A stretch of 64,000 nt of DNA from Geobacteraceae bacterium. Lineage in GTDB: Bacteria > Desulfobacterota > Desulfuromonadia > Geobacterales > Geobacteraceae. The stretch is from positions 124,001 through 188,000 of the forward strand of contig WSYB01000006.1 of the NCBI GenBank assembly GCA_009773645.1. Reading direction: 5' to 3'. Positions within the stretch are counted from its first letter, which is position 1, and the number at the start of each line of letters is the position of its first letter. The translations under genes were made by a program, and so were the position numbers. The notes under the pieces are model-generated. The model did no database searches. It was given only the letters and a program-made list of their open reading frames with translations, and was not told the DNA's origin. Of the stretch, positions 20,162 to 27,867 are shown in pieces.

Positions 20162-20585
20162 TTGATTTTCGCCGCTGCTTCACTCCCATGCCGCCTTGGA
20201 GGACTACCAGGTTCTTCACTGAGTCGCGCAGTTCCCCGGCAAGGAATTCAAGGTGGTCCTTGCGCTCGGTCAGCAGAATCGGCGACCGCCCCTCAGCGAG
20301 GGCCTGTCGGTCAGCGTCCCCAGGAAGGTGAAGTCGGTCAGTGCGCCGCTCTGACGCTTGTCATCTATTACCAGGCTGATGCCATGCTCAACGAGAAGGG
20401 CTTGCAGGGCATCGAGACAGCCCCTCGGCAGAGCCACAGGCTCCGGCAACTCATCGAAGCAGGCGATGACCCGTGGGGTGCTGTGGGTGGAAAGGCGCAT
20501 CTTCTGCTTCTTGTAAAACTCCGGATTCTGGAAGGCGGCCAACCGCTTGATCCGGTTAATGAGCGGTGCCGGCGGTTTCCCCCTC
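20145..20585 (-). pseudogene. Gutted DEAD/DEAH helicase (TOTE-type) remnant
   Basis: Read on the minus strand, the first part gives INRIKRLAAFQNPEFYKKQK, then MRLS...PRVIACFDELP and LPRGCLDALQALLVEHGI...LTDFTFLGTLT. I recall this block from just before the Walker A motif in large helicases of TOTE conflict-type loci. Directly after it, with a frame change, comes ALAEGRSPILLTERKDHLEF...LVVLQGGMGVKQRR, which in intact homologues lies well beyond the Walker motifs. The helicase core between them is missing, so an internal deletion has joined the two parts. The 5' end is also lost, fused to the truncated AbiEii gene. It cannot encode an active helicase. Confidence 0.6.
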
Positions 20586-21251
20586 AAAAGGGAACGTCTT
20601 CCCCATGATCCTGAGATCATAGAAGTCCTTCATGCGGCTATTGGCCATGCCGAGATAGACCATGGCCTGAAATTTCTCCGCAACCACGGTTTCACGGGGG
20701 TAGATGCGAAGATACGGCGCGGGGAAGCCGAGCGTGGTCGGATATTCGGCGTAGTCCGCCGCCGGGGTAACCGCATCACCGAAGCCGATGTCCACTCGCA
20801 CCGGTATCCACGCCTTTCCCAGACGAGCCTCCAACGTGATCCGTACCCCGTCGTATTCCTGGTCTTCGCGTATCTCGATGCCCCTGACACTTTCCGGAAG
20901 GAAAGCTACCCCGTCCTCTTCTACCCGTGTAAGACAAACGTCCTGAAAAATCTGTACGAGCCTGGCAACGGCACTTTCCCCGAAACCGAGTAGGTCAATG
21001 TCCCGCGTGGCGCGATGAGGCGTGCCGCCCCACAGGGAAAAGAGCATGGCCCCCTTGAGGATGAACTGGTCCCGGAACTGGGAGCGACCCAGACGGTACA
21101 GGAGCCTTTCCAGGACGAAACGGGTGAGGACGAGTTGGAAATCCTCGCCGTGGTCCTTGGCCATATTCAGGAGACGCTGCCGCACGGAAGCAGCAATGTC
21201 AGACGGGTTCTTTCTGTCACGAAAGCGCCTCCAGGTAGGGGCGCATGACAT
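20556..21251 (-). CDS. AbiEii-type nucleotidyltransferase toxin, C-terminus truncated
   Basis: About 231 residues from ATG 21251, chosen because homologues begin near FRDRKNPSDIAASVRQRL; this start overlaps the AbiEi gene by 35 bases. NTase features are present: KGAML (K66-M69) and RDIDLL (D84, D86). Type IV toxin-antitoxin toxins of this family transfer nucleotides to target RNA. The protein runs normally to DLRIMGKTFPFEGET, then ends after AGTAH, where the DNA switches to the helicase remnant, so the usual C-terminal helical part is missing. It is probably an inactive or weakened toxin. A downstream alternative start at ATG 21164 would remove the conserved N-terminus. Confidence 0.7.
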   Translation of the reverse strand: MSCAPTWRRFRDRKNPSDIAASVRQRLLNMAKDHGEDFQLVLTRFVLERLLYRLGRSQFRDQFILKGAMLFSLWGGTPHRATRDIDLLGFGESAVARLVQIFQDVCLTRVEEDGVAFLPESVRGIEIREDQEYDGVRITLEARLGKAWIPVRVDIGFGDAVTPAADYAEYPTTLGFPAPYLRIYPRETVVAEKFQAMVYLGMANSRMKDFYDLRIMGKTFPFEGETAGTAH

Positions 21252-21819
21252 TCGCCACCCGGCAGACCTTGGCAAAGCGCCACAGATCATCCATGGTGCA
21301 GCGACGCTCGCGCCGGCATTCGCGCAGGGCTTCGAGAGCCACATCCAGTCCGATCTTGTTGCGGTATTTAAAGCAATCGGCAACGGTCTTGGCCGGACAA
21401 TAAACACTCACATCCACACCCTCGATCCTATGCCGCTCGATCCCTTCCGTAAGGGCCTCGCCGGAAAACCGGACGAGACGAAGCGGCATTCCTTCCACCT
21501 TGGGTAGCCGGGCCTTGCGATCAATCGCCATCCATATCTCAAAGGGTGACTGGGTGGTGAGTCCGTGGAACCGGAGAGCGGAGAGGAGACAGACGACTCC
21601 TTTAGGCAGCCGCTTGCATGCCTGCACCAGACTGTGGTGCTCGGTCAGTTCGGCACCCCGGAGGGTATAGATGCCGCGGGACTGGCGCTCCAGCACCCCC
21701 TTGTCACAGAGACGGCGCAGATATTCCCGGGGGATCCCGTATTCTTCCAGATCACGGGGTCGGATGATACCCGTTTCTCTGGCAAGACCAGTTATTTTTT
21801 CTATCCGAGAAGCTTTCAT
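21217..21819 (-). CDS. AbiEi-type antitoxin / transcriptional repressor
   Basis: 200 residues from ATG 21819 (MKASRIEKITGLARE). The longer frame from 21864 is unlikely because it would place the start inside the operator palindrome. Residues 1-60 form a winged helix (ITGLARETGIIRPRDLEEYGIPREYLRRLCDKGVLERQSRGIYTL); the rest matches the AbiEi C-terminal domain (GVVCLLSALRFHGLTTQSP, PAKTVADCFKYRNKIG, DVALEALREC). In type IV systems this protein represses its own operon and counteracts the NTase. It appears full length, unlike its toxin partner, with which it overlaps. Confidence 0.8.
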   Translation of the reverse strand: MKASRIEKITGLARETGIIRPRDLEEYGIPREYLRRLCDKGVLERQSRGIYTLRGAELTEHHSLVQACKRLPKGVVCLLSALRFHGLTTQSPFEIWMAIDRKARLPKVEGMPLRLVRFSGEALTEGIERHRIEGVDVSVYCPAKTVADCFKYRNKIGLDVALEALRECRRERRCTMDDLWRFAKVCRVANVMRPYLEALS

Positions 21820-21830
21820 GACCGTAGTGC

Positions 21831-21868
21831 CATTATGTCGGCAGATGATAGTATGTGCCGACATAATG
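21831..21868 (-). promoter_or_regulatory. Operator palindrome of the AbiE operon
   Basis: CATTATGTCGGCA (21831-21843) and TGCCGACATAATG (21856-21868) are perfect 13-bp inverted repeats separated by 12 bp, 12 bases upstream of the AbiEi ATG. A further half-site, ATATCGGCA, lies just beyond at about 21875-21883. AbiEi proteins are known to bind inverted repeats at their own promoter, so autoregulation is the likely role. Confidence 0.65.
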
Positions 21869-22031
21869 AAACATATATCGGCAAAAAATTCAACCCGTTA
21901 AAAAAAAGGGATGGCTGTCGTCCATTGGCCGGTTAACAAGAGAGTCTCTGGAACATATACTCCGTTCTTGGATGGTTCTTCTTCCTCGGATTCATCAAAA
22001 ACCGAAATGGTGGACGAAAAAGTTTTGCCTA

Positions 22032-22051
22032 GAGTCCCGCCCGGGGAGCCA
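22032..22051 (+). other. tRNA 3'-end-like sequence, possible attachment site
   Basis: GAGTCCCGCCCGGGGAGCCA reads as the 3' end of a tRNA: end of T-loop (GAGT), 3' T-stem (CCCGC), 7-base acceptor strand (CCGGGGA), discriminator G and CCA. No tRNA body is found upstream. Integrated elements that use a tRNA gene leave such a partial copy at one end. It lies in the middle of the decayed defence island. No integrase is in the window. Confidence 0.45.
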
Positions 22052-22058
22052 TAAAATC

Positions 22059-22090
22059 AAGGGGTTAGTCAATAAGGCTAGCCCCTTTTT
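22059..22090 (+). terminator. Rho-independent terminator
   Basis: AAGGGGTTAG (22059-22068) pairs with CTAGCCCCTT (22078-22087) with one G-T wobble and a 9-base loop, followed by a T run. It lies 7 bases after the tRNA-like 3' end, where a tRNA terminator would be expected, supporting the idea that this stretch derives from the downstream side of a tRNA gene. Confidence 0.65.
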
Positions 22091-22139
22091 CTTTGCGTGT
22101 GGTCTCTCGACTATCTGGGAGGTCTCTTGTCCTCCGGGC

Positions 22140-23016
22140 CAAATCCTCCGAGATTCAGAGTCTCCCCATGAGCACCGGCCTTGTATCGGATGCCGGTCGG
22201 GGGTGGTACAGCCGCCATAGCAAGCCGGTCACCCTCGCACGCGAACCGGTTGCCAAGCTGATCAAGGTCGCCAGCAAGGCATTCCCGCTGCTCGATTTCT
22301 CGTCAACCACCGCTTCAACCTCGACATGGCCAAGCTTGCAGCGGCAAAAGCCGCACTGGTGGCCCGGCTGGTCAAGAACGAGGACGCAGGTGCATCGGTG
22401 GGAGCTTTCAGGACAATTCCCCCGCCAACCTGACGATGAGAGAACGGATGCCATTGATGCACTGTCACCGCGGTTGGAGCAGGCCATATCCGTAAACATC
22501 GGGGAATGGCTGCTGGCAGATGCAGAACTGGATATTAACGGGAAGGATATCAAGGCACACGAGTTGATCCTCGGGAAAGGTGGGCCGCTTCTGGCCGCCC
22601 AGGGCAGGGAGTGGCTTCAGGAACTGGCAAAACGTCCCTTGTCGTTGTATGAGGTGAGAGAGGTAATCAAGGGGAAAGGCCTGATTCTGGTCGACATGCT
22701 CAATCCCGATCAACCTCCCGTTCAGATCAGGGAAAAGGCCGCCACCGGTTTTCTGACGACGTGGGATACCTTTGGCGCCCGTCTGGTCTGGCAGTATGAC
22801 AGTTTTGTCATGAGCGGAGCGGTGTATCCCATGGAGAGGGCGACGGCGCTTGACTGTCTTGAAGAAATCAAGAGCGAAATCGAGCATGAAGAGGGCGATC
22901 CCGCGCTGGAGCGCTACATCACGACAAGCACCATAATTGACTATTGGCTCGATTCCATCCTGGAGACAAAACCGCTTCCTCAGCTGGTTGGCCGGAAATT
23001 CCGGGGACATCCATGA
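22140..23016 (+). pseudogene. Broken gene with SEC-C-type C-terminal region
   Basis: An open frame of 307 codons covers this stretch, but only its 3' part (from about 22440, DAIDALSPRLEQAISVNIGEWLL) reads as a normal protein. In the 5' part a different frame gives sensible sequence (RFLVNHRFNLDMAKLAAAK..., about 22285-22430). The block GREWLQELAKRPLSLYEVREVIKGKGLILVDML followed by a beta-rich stretch resembles proteins annotated as SEC-C motif proteins, where this region precedes the metal-binding tail. No SEC-C cysteines are visible. At least one frameshift and loss of the 5' end are likely. Function unknown. Confidence 0.45.
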
Positions 23017-23139
23017 TAAATTCTTTGTCAAATCAAAAGTATCGCTGGAAAAGATAGAATTCAACAATCTGTGATCTTAGCTCATGCCGTCAGCGGCAGT
23101 TCTATCGTCAGCTTTTCGTACGGGGCAAGGACATGGTTC

Positions 23140-23328
23140 TTACTGTCGCTTCAAGCCCGAGTCCTCAAGGATTTTCACATCCTCATAAACATTCTTGTAG
23201 TCCTCCCGTATCGCCTTCACGTCAGGCGGCTCGACCGTGAACACGCGGGAGGGCTTCATCTCTCCCTTGGCAATGGCGATTGCCTCTTTCATGCTCTGCA
23301 TCAGTTGTTCAAAAAGCTCCTTATCCAT
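23140..23328 (-). pseudogene. NadS/HigA-type antitoxin, truncated
   Basis: From ATG 23328 the frame reads MDKELFEQLMQSMKEAIAIA, then KGEMKPSRVF...DVKAIRED, the typical N-terminus of NadS-like XRE antitoxins. The helix-turn-helix that should follow is absent: the frame runs into unrelated sequence (YKNVYEDVKILEDSG) and stops. The ATG overlaps the toxin stop codon (ATGGATAA), the normal toxin-first arrangement of this family. Not functional as a repressor. Confidence 0.6.
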
Positions 23329-23466
23329 GTCGCTCCAGCTCCTTAACCAGCATCTTGAAGAATGCCGCCTGCTCCGGGTCAAGGTCGGTCTTCTTCGCCT
23401 TCATGTAGGCAGTCAGCATAAAAACGCGGTCCTTCGACTTCTGCCAGTAGTAAATCAGCCTCGCTC
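23321..23466 (-). pseudogene. RelE/HigB-type toxin, C-terminal fragment
   Basis: The minus strand reads RLIYYWQKSKDRVFMLTAYM, then KAKKTDLDPEQAAFFKMLVKEL and stops at 23321. This is the C-terminal half of a HigB/RelE-like mRNA interferase. A TGA lies two codons upstream of the first recognised residue, so the N-terminal half is lost. It overlaps the antitoxin start by 8 bases as in intact pairs. Short and not covered by a normal start codon. Confidence 0.55.
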
Positions 23467-23502
23467 ATAAATAGCTAATTACCCATTTCACTGAAATTAA
23501 AA

Positions 23503-23597
23503 TTTTCAGCAAATGCTGAAAATCAATATTTTGATGAAATGCCTGCTTGACAGCACAAACGTTTCACTGTATAAAGTTATTTCAGCAATTGCTGAAA
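23503..23597 (+). promoter_or_regulatory. Strong promoter framed by two operator palindromes
   Basis: A near-consensus sigma-70 promoter, TTGACA (23547-23552), 17-bp spacer, TATAAA (23570-23575), lies between two matching palindromes: TTTTCAGCA-AA-TGCTGAAAA (23503-23522) and TTTCAGCAATTGCTGAAA (23580-23597). The second covers the expected transcription start. Extra half-sites (CTGAAA, TTTTCAG) lie just upstream at 23491-23509. The layout predicts repression by the AbiEi-type regulator encoded directly downstream. Confidence 0.75.
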
Positions 23598-23609
23598 GGC
23601 TACCATATA

Positions 23610-24668
23610 ATGAAACAGTTTGGAAGTGAAATAGAAGGCAAAGCATTAGATGCTCTTAAGGCTTGTTTGGGGCGCGTACCTTTTTTGACGATCGAATCTA
23701 TCGAGCAAGAGACACGTATCGGCGATCTTCTGCTGAACGTTTTTGCAACGGTGCGTATTGCCCAGAAGCTGCAGCGGATCGTGGTGGAGGTAAAAGGCAA
23801 CGGCCAACCTAGGGTGGTCCGTTCGGCAGCCTACCAACTGCTCCGCTACCGTGAAAACGATCCTGATGTGTACTGCGTGTTTGCCGCTCCCTACATTTCT
23901 CCACAGGCGGCCGAGATATGCATCAAGGAAGGCATCGGTTATATTGATTTAGCCGGTAATTGCCGGTTGACCTTTGACCAGGTGTATATAGAACAGGAGG
24001 GGAAGGCTAACCCCTTTGCCCAAAAGCGGGACTTGCGCTCCCTTTACTCCCCCAAGGCAGAGCGGGTGCTCCGCGTACTGCTGAATAATCCGAAAAAGGC
24101 GTGGCGGGTTCAGCCCCTGGCAGCAGAGGCCATGGTGAGCATAGGGCAAGTTTCCAACGTAAAAAGCCTCCTTGAGAACCGTGAATGGCTCACCAATACC
24201 GAAGGAGGGCTTCAACTCTGCGCACCGGATCAGCTTCTGACCGAGTGGGCGGAGAACTACAGTTTCAAAAGGAACACGCCCCGGAACTATTACACCCTGA
24301 AGAGCGTCGCCGAGATCGAGGCCGACTTGGCTGCGATCTGCCAACAACAGGGAATTCCCTACGTCTTGACCGGCTTTTCCGCGGCGGCACGGTACGCACC
24401 TGCCGTACGCTACCAACGGGCCATGGCCTATGTCGGGAAGGAGGTCGATGAGGTCGCCAGGCTGCTCTCTTTGAAGGAGGTGCCTAGTGGCGCCAATGTG
24501 ACACTCCTTACCCCCTATGACGAGGGTGTCATGTACGGTTATCTGCTGACGGATGGAGTACAGCTGGCAGCACCGGTTCAAGTATATCTCGACCTGCTCA
24601 ATATGAAGGGCCGAGGTGAAGAAGCAGCTGCCATGCTGCTGGATGAGGTGATCAGAAAATCATGGTAA
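23610..24668 (+). CDS. AbiEi-type antitoxin/regulator with nuclease-like N-terminus
   Basis: 352 residues from ATG 23610. A longer frame beginning at 23547 is rejected because it starts in the -35 box. The N-terminal domain (1-140) carries a spacing like the PD-(D/E)XK nuclease fold: D39 (RIGDLLLNV), E60-V-K62 (IVVEVKGNG) and Q76 (AAYQLLRY). Residues about 150-215 form a winged helix (RVLRVLLNNPKKAWRVQPLAAEAMVSIGQVSNVKSLL). The C-terminal part fits AbiEi-type antitoxins of type IV systems. It overlaps the NTase gene by 7 bases, so the two are co-translated. It probably binds the palindromes at its promoter. Whether the N-terminal domain cuts DNA or is an inactive fold cannot be told. Confidence 0.75.
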   Translation: MKQFGSEIEGKALDALKACLGRVPFLTIESIEQETRIGDLLLNVFATVRIAQKLQRIVVEVKGNGQPRVVRSAAYQLLRYRENDPDVYCVFAAPYISPQAAEICIKEGIGYIDLAGNCRLTFDQVYIEQEGKANPFAQKRDLRSLYSPKAERVLRVLLNNPKKAWRVQPLAAEAMVSIGQVSNVKSLLENREWLTNTEGGLQLCAPDQLLTEWAENYSFKRNTPRNYYTLKSVAEIEADLAAICQQQGIPYVLTGFSAAARYAPAVRYQRAMAYVGKEVDEVARLLSLKEVPSGANVTLLTPYDEGVMYGYLLTDGVQLAAPVQVYLDLLNMKGRGEEAAAMLLDEVIRKSW

Positions 24669-25510
24669 CACGAAGGGACTATACGGCTGAAGCGGTGGAA
24701 GCGGCCAAGTCGGTGCTGATCGAACTGATGCATCTGCTTGGTGAATACCGTGACGATATCGTTCTCATTGGTGGCTGGGTGCCGGAACTCTTGCTTCCCC
24801 AGGAGCCACGCCCCCATGTGGGGAGCATGGACATCGACCTTGCCCTGAACCATCAAAAAATCCAGGATGGGTACAAGCGGATTGAGGAACTGCTCCTCGG
24901 CCGCGGCTATTACCAGGAAGAGGGAAGGCAGCCCTTCATTTTCTTCCGGGACGTACCGGTGAATGGTAAGACGGTCAAGGTGCAGGTTGATCTCCTGTCG
25001 GGCGAGTATGAGGGAACCGGTAAAGGCCGCCGTCATCAAGTTATACAAGAGGTGAAAGCCCGCAAGGTACGCGGTTGTGATATTGCCTTTGACATGGTGA
25101 AAGAGATCTCAGTGGAAGGGGAAATCCCTGGTGGCGGCCATGACCGGGTGACAATCAGGGTCGCTTCCATCGTCCCGTTCTTCGTTATGAAGGGGATGGC
25201 CCTGGACGAGCGGTTAAAGGAAAAGGATGCCTGGGACATTTATTACTGCATCCAGGCCTACCCCGGCGGCATAGAGGCCTTGGCGGAGGAATTCCGGCCT
25301 CACTTGTCCCATGGTCTGGTGCAGGAAGGTCTTGCTAAGATTGCCAAGCATTTTGCCGACATCAAGTCAATCGGGCCAAAGTTTGTCGTCGACTTTGAGG
25401 ACACAGATGACCCGGACGAGGTGGAACGGATAACCCGTGACGCCTTCGAACGGGTGCATGCCTTTTTGGTGAAGTTAGGGATAGCGGCTCTTCGGACGTT
25501 CCCGGAATAA
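24662..25510 (+). CDS. AbiEii/AbiGii-type nucleotidyltransferase toxin
   Basis: 282 residues, ATG overlapping the end of the regulator gene. The NTase signature is intact: GGW (G37-W39) followed by SMDIDLAL (D57, D59), plus a third acidic region around VQVDLLSGEY. Residues 170-280 are helical, as in AbiEii/AbiGii toxins (SIVPFFVMKGMALDERLKEKDAWDIYYC). Members of this family act on cellular RNA, usually tRNA, to stop growth; the exact substrate here is unknown. With the upstream regulator it forms what looks like an intact type IV-like toxin-antitoxin operon, in contrast to the other AbiE-type pair 3 kb away. Confidence 0.8.
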   Translation: MVTRRDYTAEAVEAAKSVLIELMHLLGEYRDDIVLIGGWVPELLLPQEPRPHVGSMDIDLALNHQKIQDGYKRIEELLLGRGYYQEEGRQPFIFFRDVPVNGKTVKVQVDLLSGEYEGTGKGRRHQVIQEVKARKVRGCDIAFDMVKEISVEGEIPGGGHDRVTIRVASIVPFFVMKGMALDERLKEKDAWDIYYCIQAYPGGIEALAEEFRPHLSHGLVQEGLAKIAKHFADIKSIGPKFVVDFEDTDDPDEVERITRDAFERVHAFLVKLGIAALRTFPE

Positions 25511-25515
25511 ATCCC

Positions 25516-26661
25516 ATGCACATCTCCCTCTACATCCATTTCCCCTTCTGCCTGCAAAAATGCCTCTACTGCGATTTCAATTCCGTTGCCGATGCGCAGG
25601 TCGTACCAGGGGAGTACGTCGCCGCAGTGGTCCATGAAATGGAGCTGCTCGCAGAACGGCTTCCCGTCCTGTCAACTGCGCCAACACTCTACTTTGGCGG
25701 CGGGACGCCATCGCTGATGGAGGCGGATCTGGTGGAACGGGTGGTCGATACCGCTGCCAGGCTCTACGGGCTTCAACCCGACGCAGAGATCACCATCGAG
25801 GCCAATCCCGGCACCTTGACGAGGGGAAAGCTCGCCGATTACCGCTCCGCCTGCGTGAACCGCCTGTCGCTGGGAGTGCAGTCATTTGATGACAGGATGC
25901 TTACACGGCTGGGAAGGATTCATACCTCGCGACAGGCGCTGGAATCCTTTGCCGCAGCCAGAAACGCCGGGTTTGCCAATATCGGCATCGACCTGATCCA
26001 CTCCCTCCCCGGAGAGACACCGGCGATGTGGCAGGATGACCTGAATAAGGCGGTTGCCCTTGAGACCGAGCATATCTCCGCTTACGGTCTCTCCGTTGAA
26101 GAGGGGACCCCATTTCATGCACTGGAAAGAAGTGGGGAATTGATGCTCCCCGACGAGGATGCGGCGCTCCTCATGTTCCAACAAACCACCGAATTTCTTG
26201 AGTCAGCGGGTTTCGAGCATTACGAAATCTCCAATTTCGCCCGTCCGGGGTTCCGCTCCCGACACAATCAGGTGTATTGGCAACGGGGAAACTATCTGGG
26301 CTTCGGCGCAGGTGCCCATTCGTTCATGAATTCCCCGGACTTCGGGATCAGATGGAAAAACCCCGATTCACCTGCGTTGTACATGCAAGCCGTCAACCGG
26401 GCAGCACCTCTCGAAGAAGAGAAATCCGTTCTCACGGAACGGGAAGCCATGGCAGAGCGGTTCTTTCTGGGCTTAAGGATGCTGGATGGGGTGGATGGGG
26501 GGCTCTTTCAACGCGAGTTTGGCATTACGCCGGAAGAGGCCTATCCGGCACAGCTTTCAAGGCTCCTTTCCGACGGCCTGGTAGAGTGGCGGAAAGGGTG
26601 TCTCAGGCTCACCGATAGAGGGCTGATCATTTCCAATCAGGTGTTCATGAAGTTTTTGTAA
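25516..26661 (+). CDS. hemW: HemW, radical SAM heme chaperone (HemN-like)
   Basis: 381 residues. The N-terminus has YIHFPFC followed by the radical SAM cluster motif CxxxCxxC in the form seen in HemW (CLQKCLYC), and GGGTPS downstream for SAM binding. HemW lacks the extra N-terminal cysteine of true coproporphyrinogen dehydrogenases and is thought to hand heme to respiratory enzymes. Length fits the family (about 375-390). The ATG follows 5 bases after the toxin gene stop, with no gap for a promoter, so it may be read from the toxin-antitoxin transcript, although it belongs functionally with hrcA-dnaJ. Confidence 0.9.
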   Translation: MHISLYIHFPFCLQKCLYCDFNSVADAQVVPGEYVAAVVHEMELLAERLPVLSTAPTLYFGGGTPSLMEADLVERVVDTAARLYGLQPDAEITIEANPGTLTRGKLADYRSACVNRLSLGVQSFDDRMLTRLGRIHTSRQALESFAAARNAGFANIGIDLIHSLPGETPAMWQDDLNKAVALETEHISAYGLSVEEGTPFHALERSGELMLPDEDAALLMFQQTTEFLESAGFEHYEISNFARPGFRSRHNQVYWQRGNYLGFGAGAHSFMNSPDFGIRWKNPDSPALYMQAVNRAAPLEEEKSVLTEREAMAERFFLGLRMLDGVDGGLFQREFGITPEEAYPAQLSRLLSDGLVEWRKGCLRLTDRGLIISNQVFMKFL

Positions 26662-26717
26662 GCCTGAATGTGCTTTCACAGGGTCTTTTCCAGGGGAGCA
26701 TTTTTTCAGGAAATCCC

Positions 26718-26746
26718 TTGACAAAACGGGGTGGTTGTTATTAAGT
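26718..26746 (+). promoter_or_regulatory. Likely sigma-70-type promoter of hrcA
   Basis: TTGACA (26718-26723) is a perfect -35 box; TTAAGT at 26741-26746 (17-bp spacer) is a weak -10 candidate, with TATTAA two bases further upstream as the alternative. The CIRCE operator begins 10 bases downstream, at the expected start of transcription. Confidence 0.5.
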
Positions 26747-26756
26747 TAGTAACTAA

Positions 26757-26783
26757 TTAGCACTCGAAAATGTTGAGTGCTAA
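26757..26783 (+). promoter_or_regulatory. CIRCE operator
   Basis: TTAGCACTC (26757-26765), 9-base spacer, GAGTGCTAA (26775-26783): the exact consensus inverted repeat bound by HrcA. It lies 19 bases upstream of the hrcA start and controls the hrcA-grpE-dnaK-dnaJ heat-shock operon. Confidence 0.95.
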
Positions 26784-26801
26784 TCTATTTTTGAGGGGTT
26801 T

Positions 26802-27833
26802 ATGCATGATAACCTGACTGAAAGGAGCAAGCGAATCCTCGAGGCAATCATCGAGGATTACATTGCGACCGCCGAGCCGGTCGGGAGCCGGACCATTACC
26901 CGCCGACACGGGCTCTCTCTTTCGCCGGCCACAGTGCGCAATGTCATGGCCGATCTTGAAGAGATGGGTTTTCTTTCCTCGCCCCACACCTCGGCCGGCC
27001 GTATTCCCACCGACAAGGCCTATCGCTTTTACGTGGATGGGCTCCTTGAAGTGCGCAAGATCGCCAGGGATGAGCGGGAGGAGATCCGCAAGCGCTGCAT
27101 TCTGACCGGCAAGGATATCGGGGATGTTCTCAAGGAAACCAGTCGGATGCTCTCTTCCATCTCCCACTACACGGGGATTGTGGTGGCGCCGCGCTTCGCA
27201 GCCAATATTTTCCGCCACCTGGAATTTGTCAAGCTCGGGGGAAAGCGTATCCTGGCCATTCTCGTGTCGCAAAACGGAACCGTTCAGAACAAGATTATCA
27301 AAACGGACGACGAGCTGGATGCTGCCGATCTGGTCAGGATGTCCAACTATCTGAATGAAATGCTTAATGGACTCACCATCGCCCAGGTGAAGCAGAGACT
27401 CATGGAGGAGATGCGTGACGAGAAGAACAAGTATGATGCGCTTCTGGCCAGGGCGTTGAAGCTTTCTCAAGATACCCTGGCCGACACCGACTCGGAGATG
27501 TTCATCGAGGGGCAGTCCAATATTCTGGAACAGCCTGAATTTGCCGATGTGACAAGGATGAAAGAGATATTCCGGGCATTTGAAGAGAAGAATCAACTGT
27601 TAGGCCTGTTGGACCGCTGCCTGGAAGCCCGGGGAATCAATATCTTCATCGGCTCCGAGTCCCATCTCAGCCAGATGGCGGGGGTGAGCCTGATAACATC
27701 CACGTATATGACGGGGAAAAACACGCTGGGGGTGCTGGGAGTCATCGGTCCTACCAGGATGGGATACTCCAAGGTTATTCCGATCGTGGACTACACGGCA
27801 AAGCTGGTGAGCAGGCTCCTGGAAGTGGAATAA
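26802..27833 (+). CDS. hrcA: Heat-inducible transcription repressor HrcA
   Basis: 343 residues, the usual length. The N-terminal winged helix is typical ([26 protein letters not shown], then [21 protein letters not shown] and [18 protein letters not shown]), followed by the GAF-like dimerisation part. HrcA folds with help of the GroEL chaperonin and represses chaperone genes by binding CIRCE, which lies directly upstream, so the gene is autoregulated. GAGGGG lies just before the ATG. First gene of the hrcA-grpE-dnaK-dnaJ series. Confidence 0.95.
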   Translation: MHDNLTERSKRILEAIIEDYIATAEPVGSRTITRRHGLSLSPATVRNVMADLEEMGFLSSPHTSAGRIPTDKAYRFYVDGLLEVRKIARDEREEIRKRCILTGKDIGDVLKETSRMLSSISHYTGIVVAPRFAANIFRHLEFVKLGGKRILAILVSQNGTVQNKIIKTDDELDAADLVRMSNYLNEMLNGLTIAQVKQRLMEEMRDEKNKYDALLARALKLSQDTLADTDSEMFIEGQSNILEQPEFADVTRMKEIFRAFEEKNQLLGLLDRCLEARGINIFIGSESHLSQMAGVSLITSTYMTGKNTLGVLGVIGPTRMGYSKVIPIVDYTAKLVSRLLEVE

Positions 27834-27867
27834 CTTCACGCTACATAATAAGGAGATACTTAAAACA

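Noticed and set aside
21820-21864. ATG 21864 as start of the AbiEi antitoxin
   Set aside because: It lies inside the operator palindrome; homologues begin at the MKASRIEKI region.
23071-23346. 91-codon plus-strand frame
   Set aside because: Opposite strand carries the clear NadS-like antitoxin remnant, so this frame is its shadow.
23547-23609. TTG start at 23547 extending the AbiEi-type regulator by 21 residues
   Set aside because: The codon is part of the -35 box of the promoter and the added residues contain the operator palindrome; ATG 23610 fits better.
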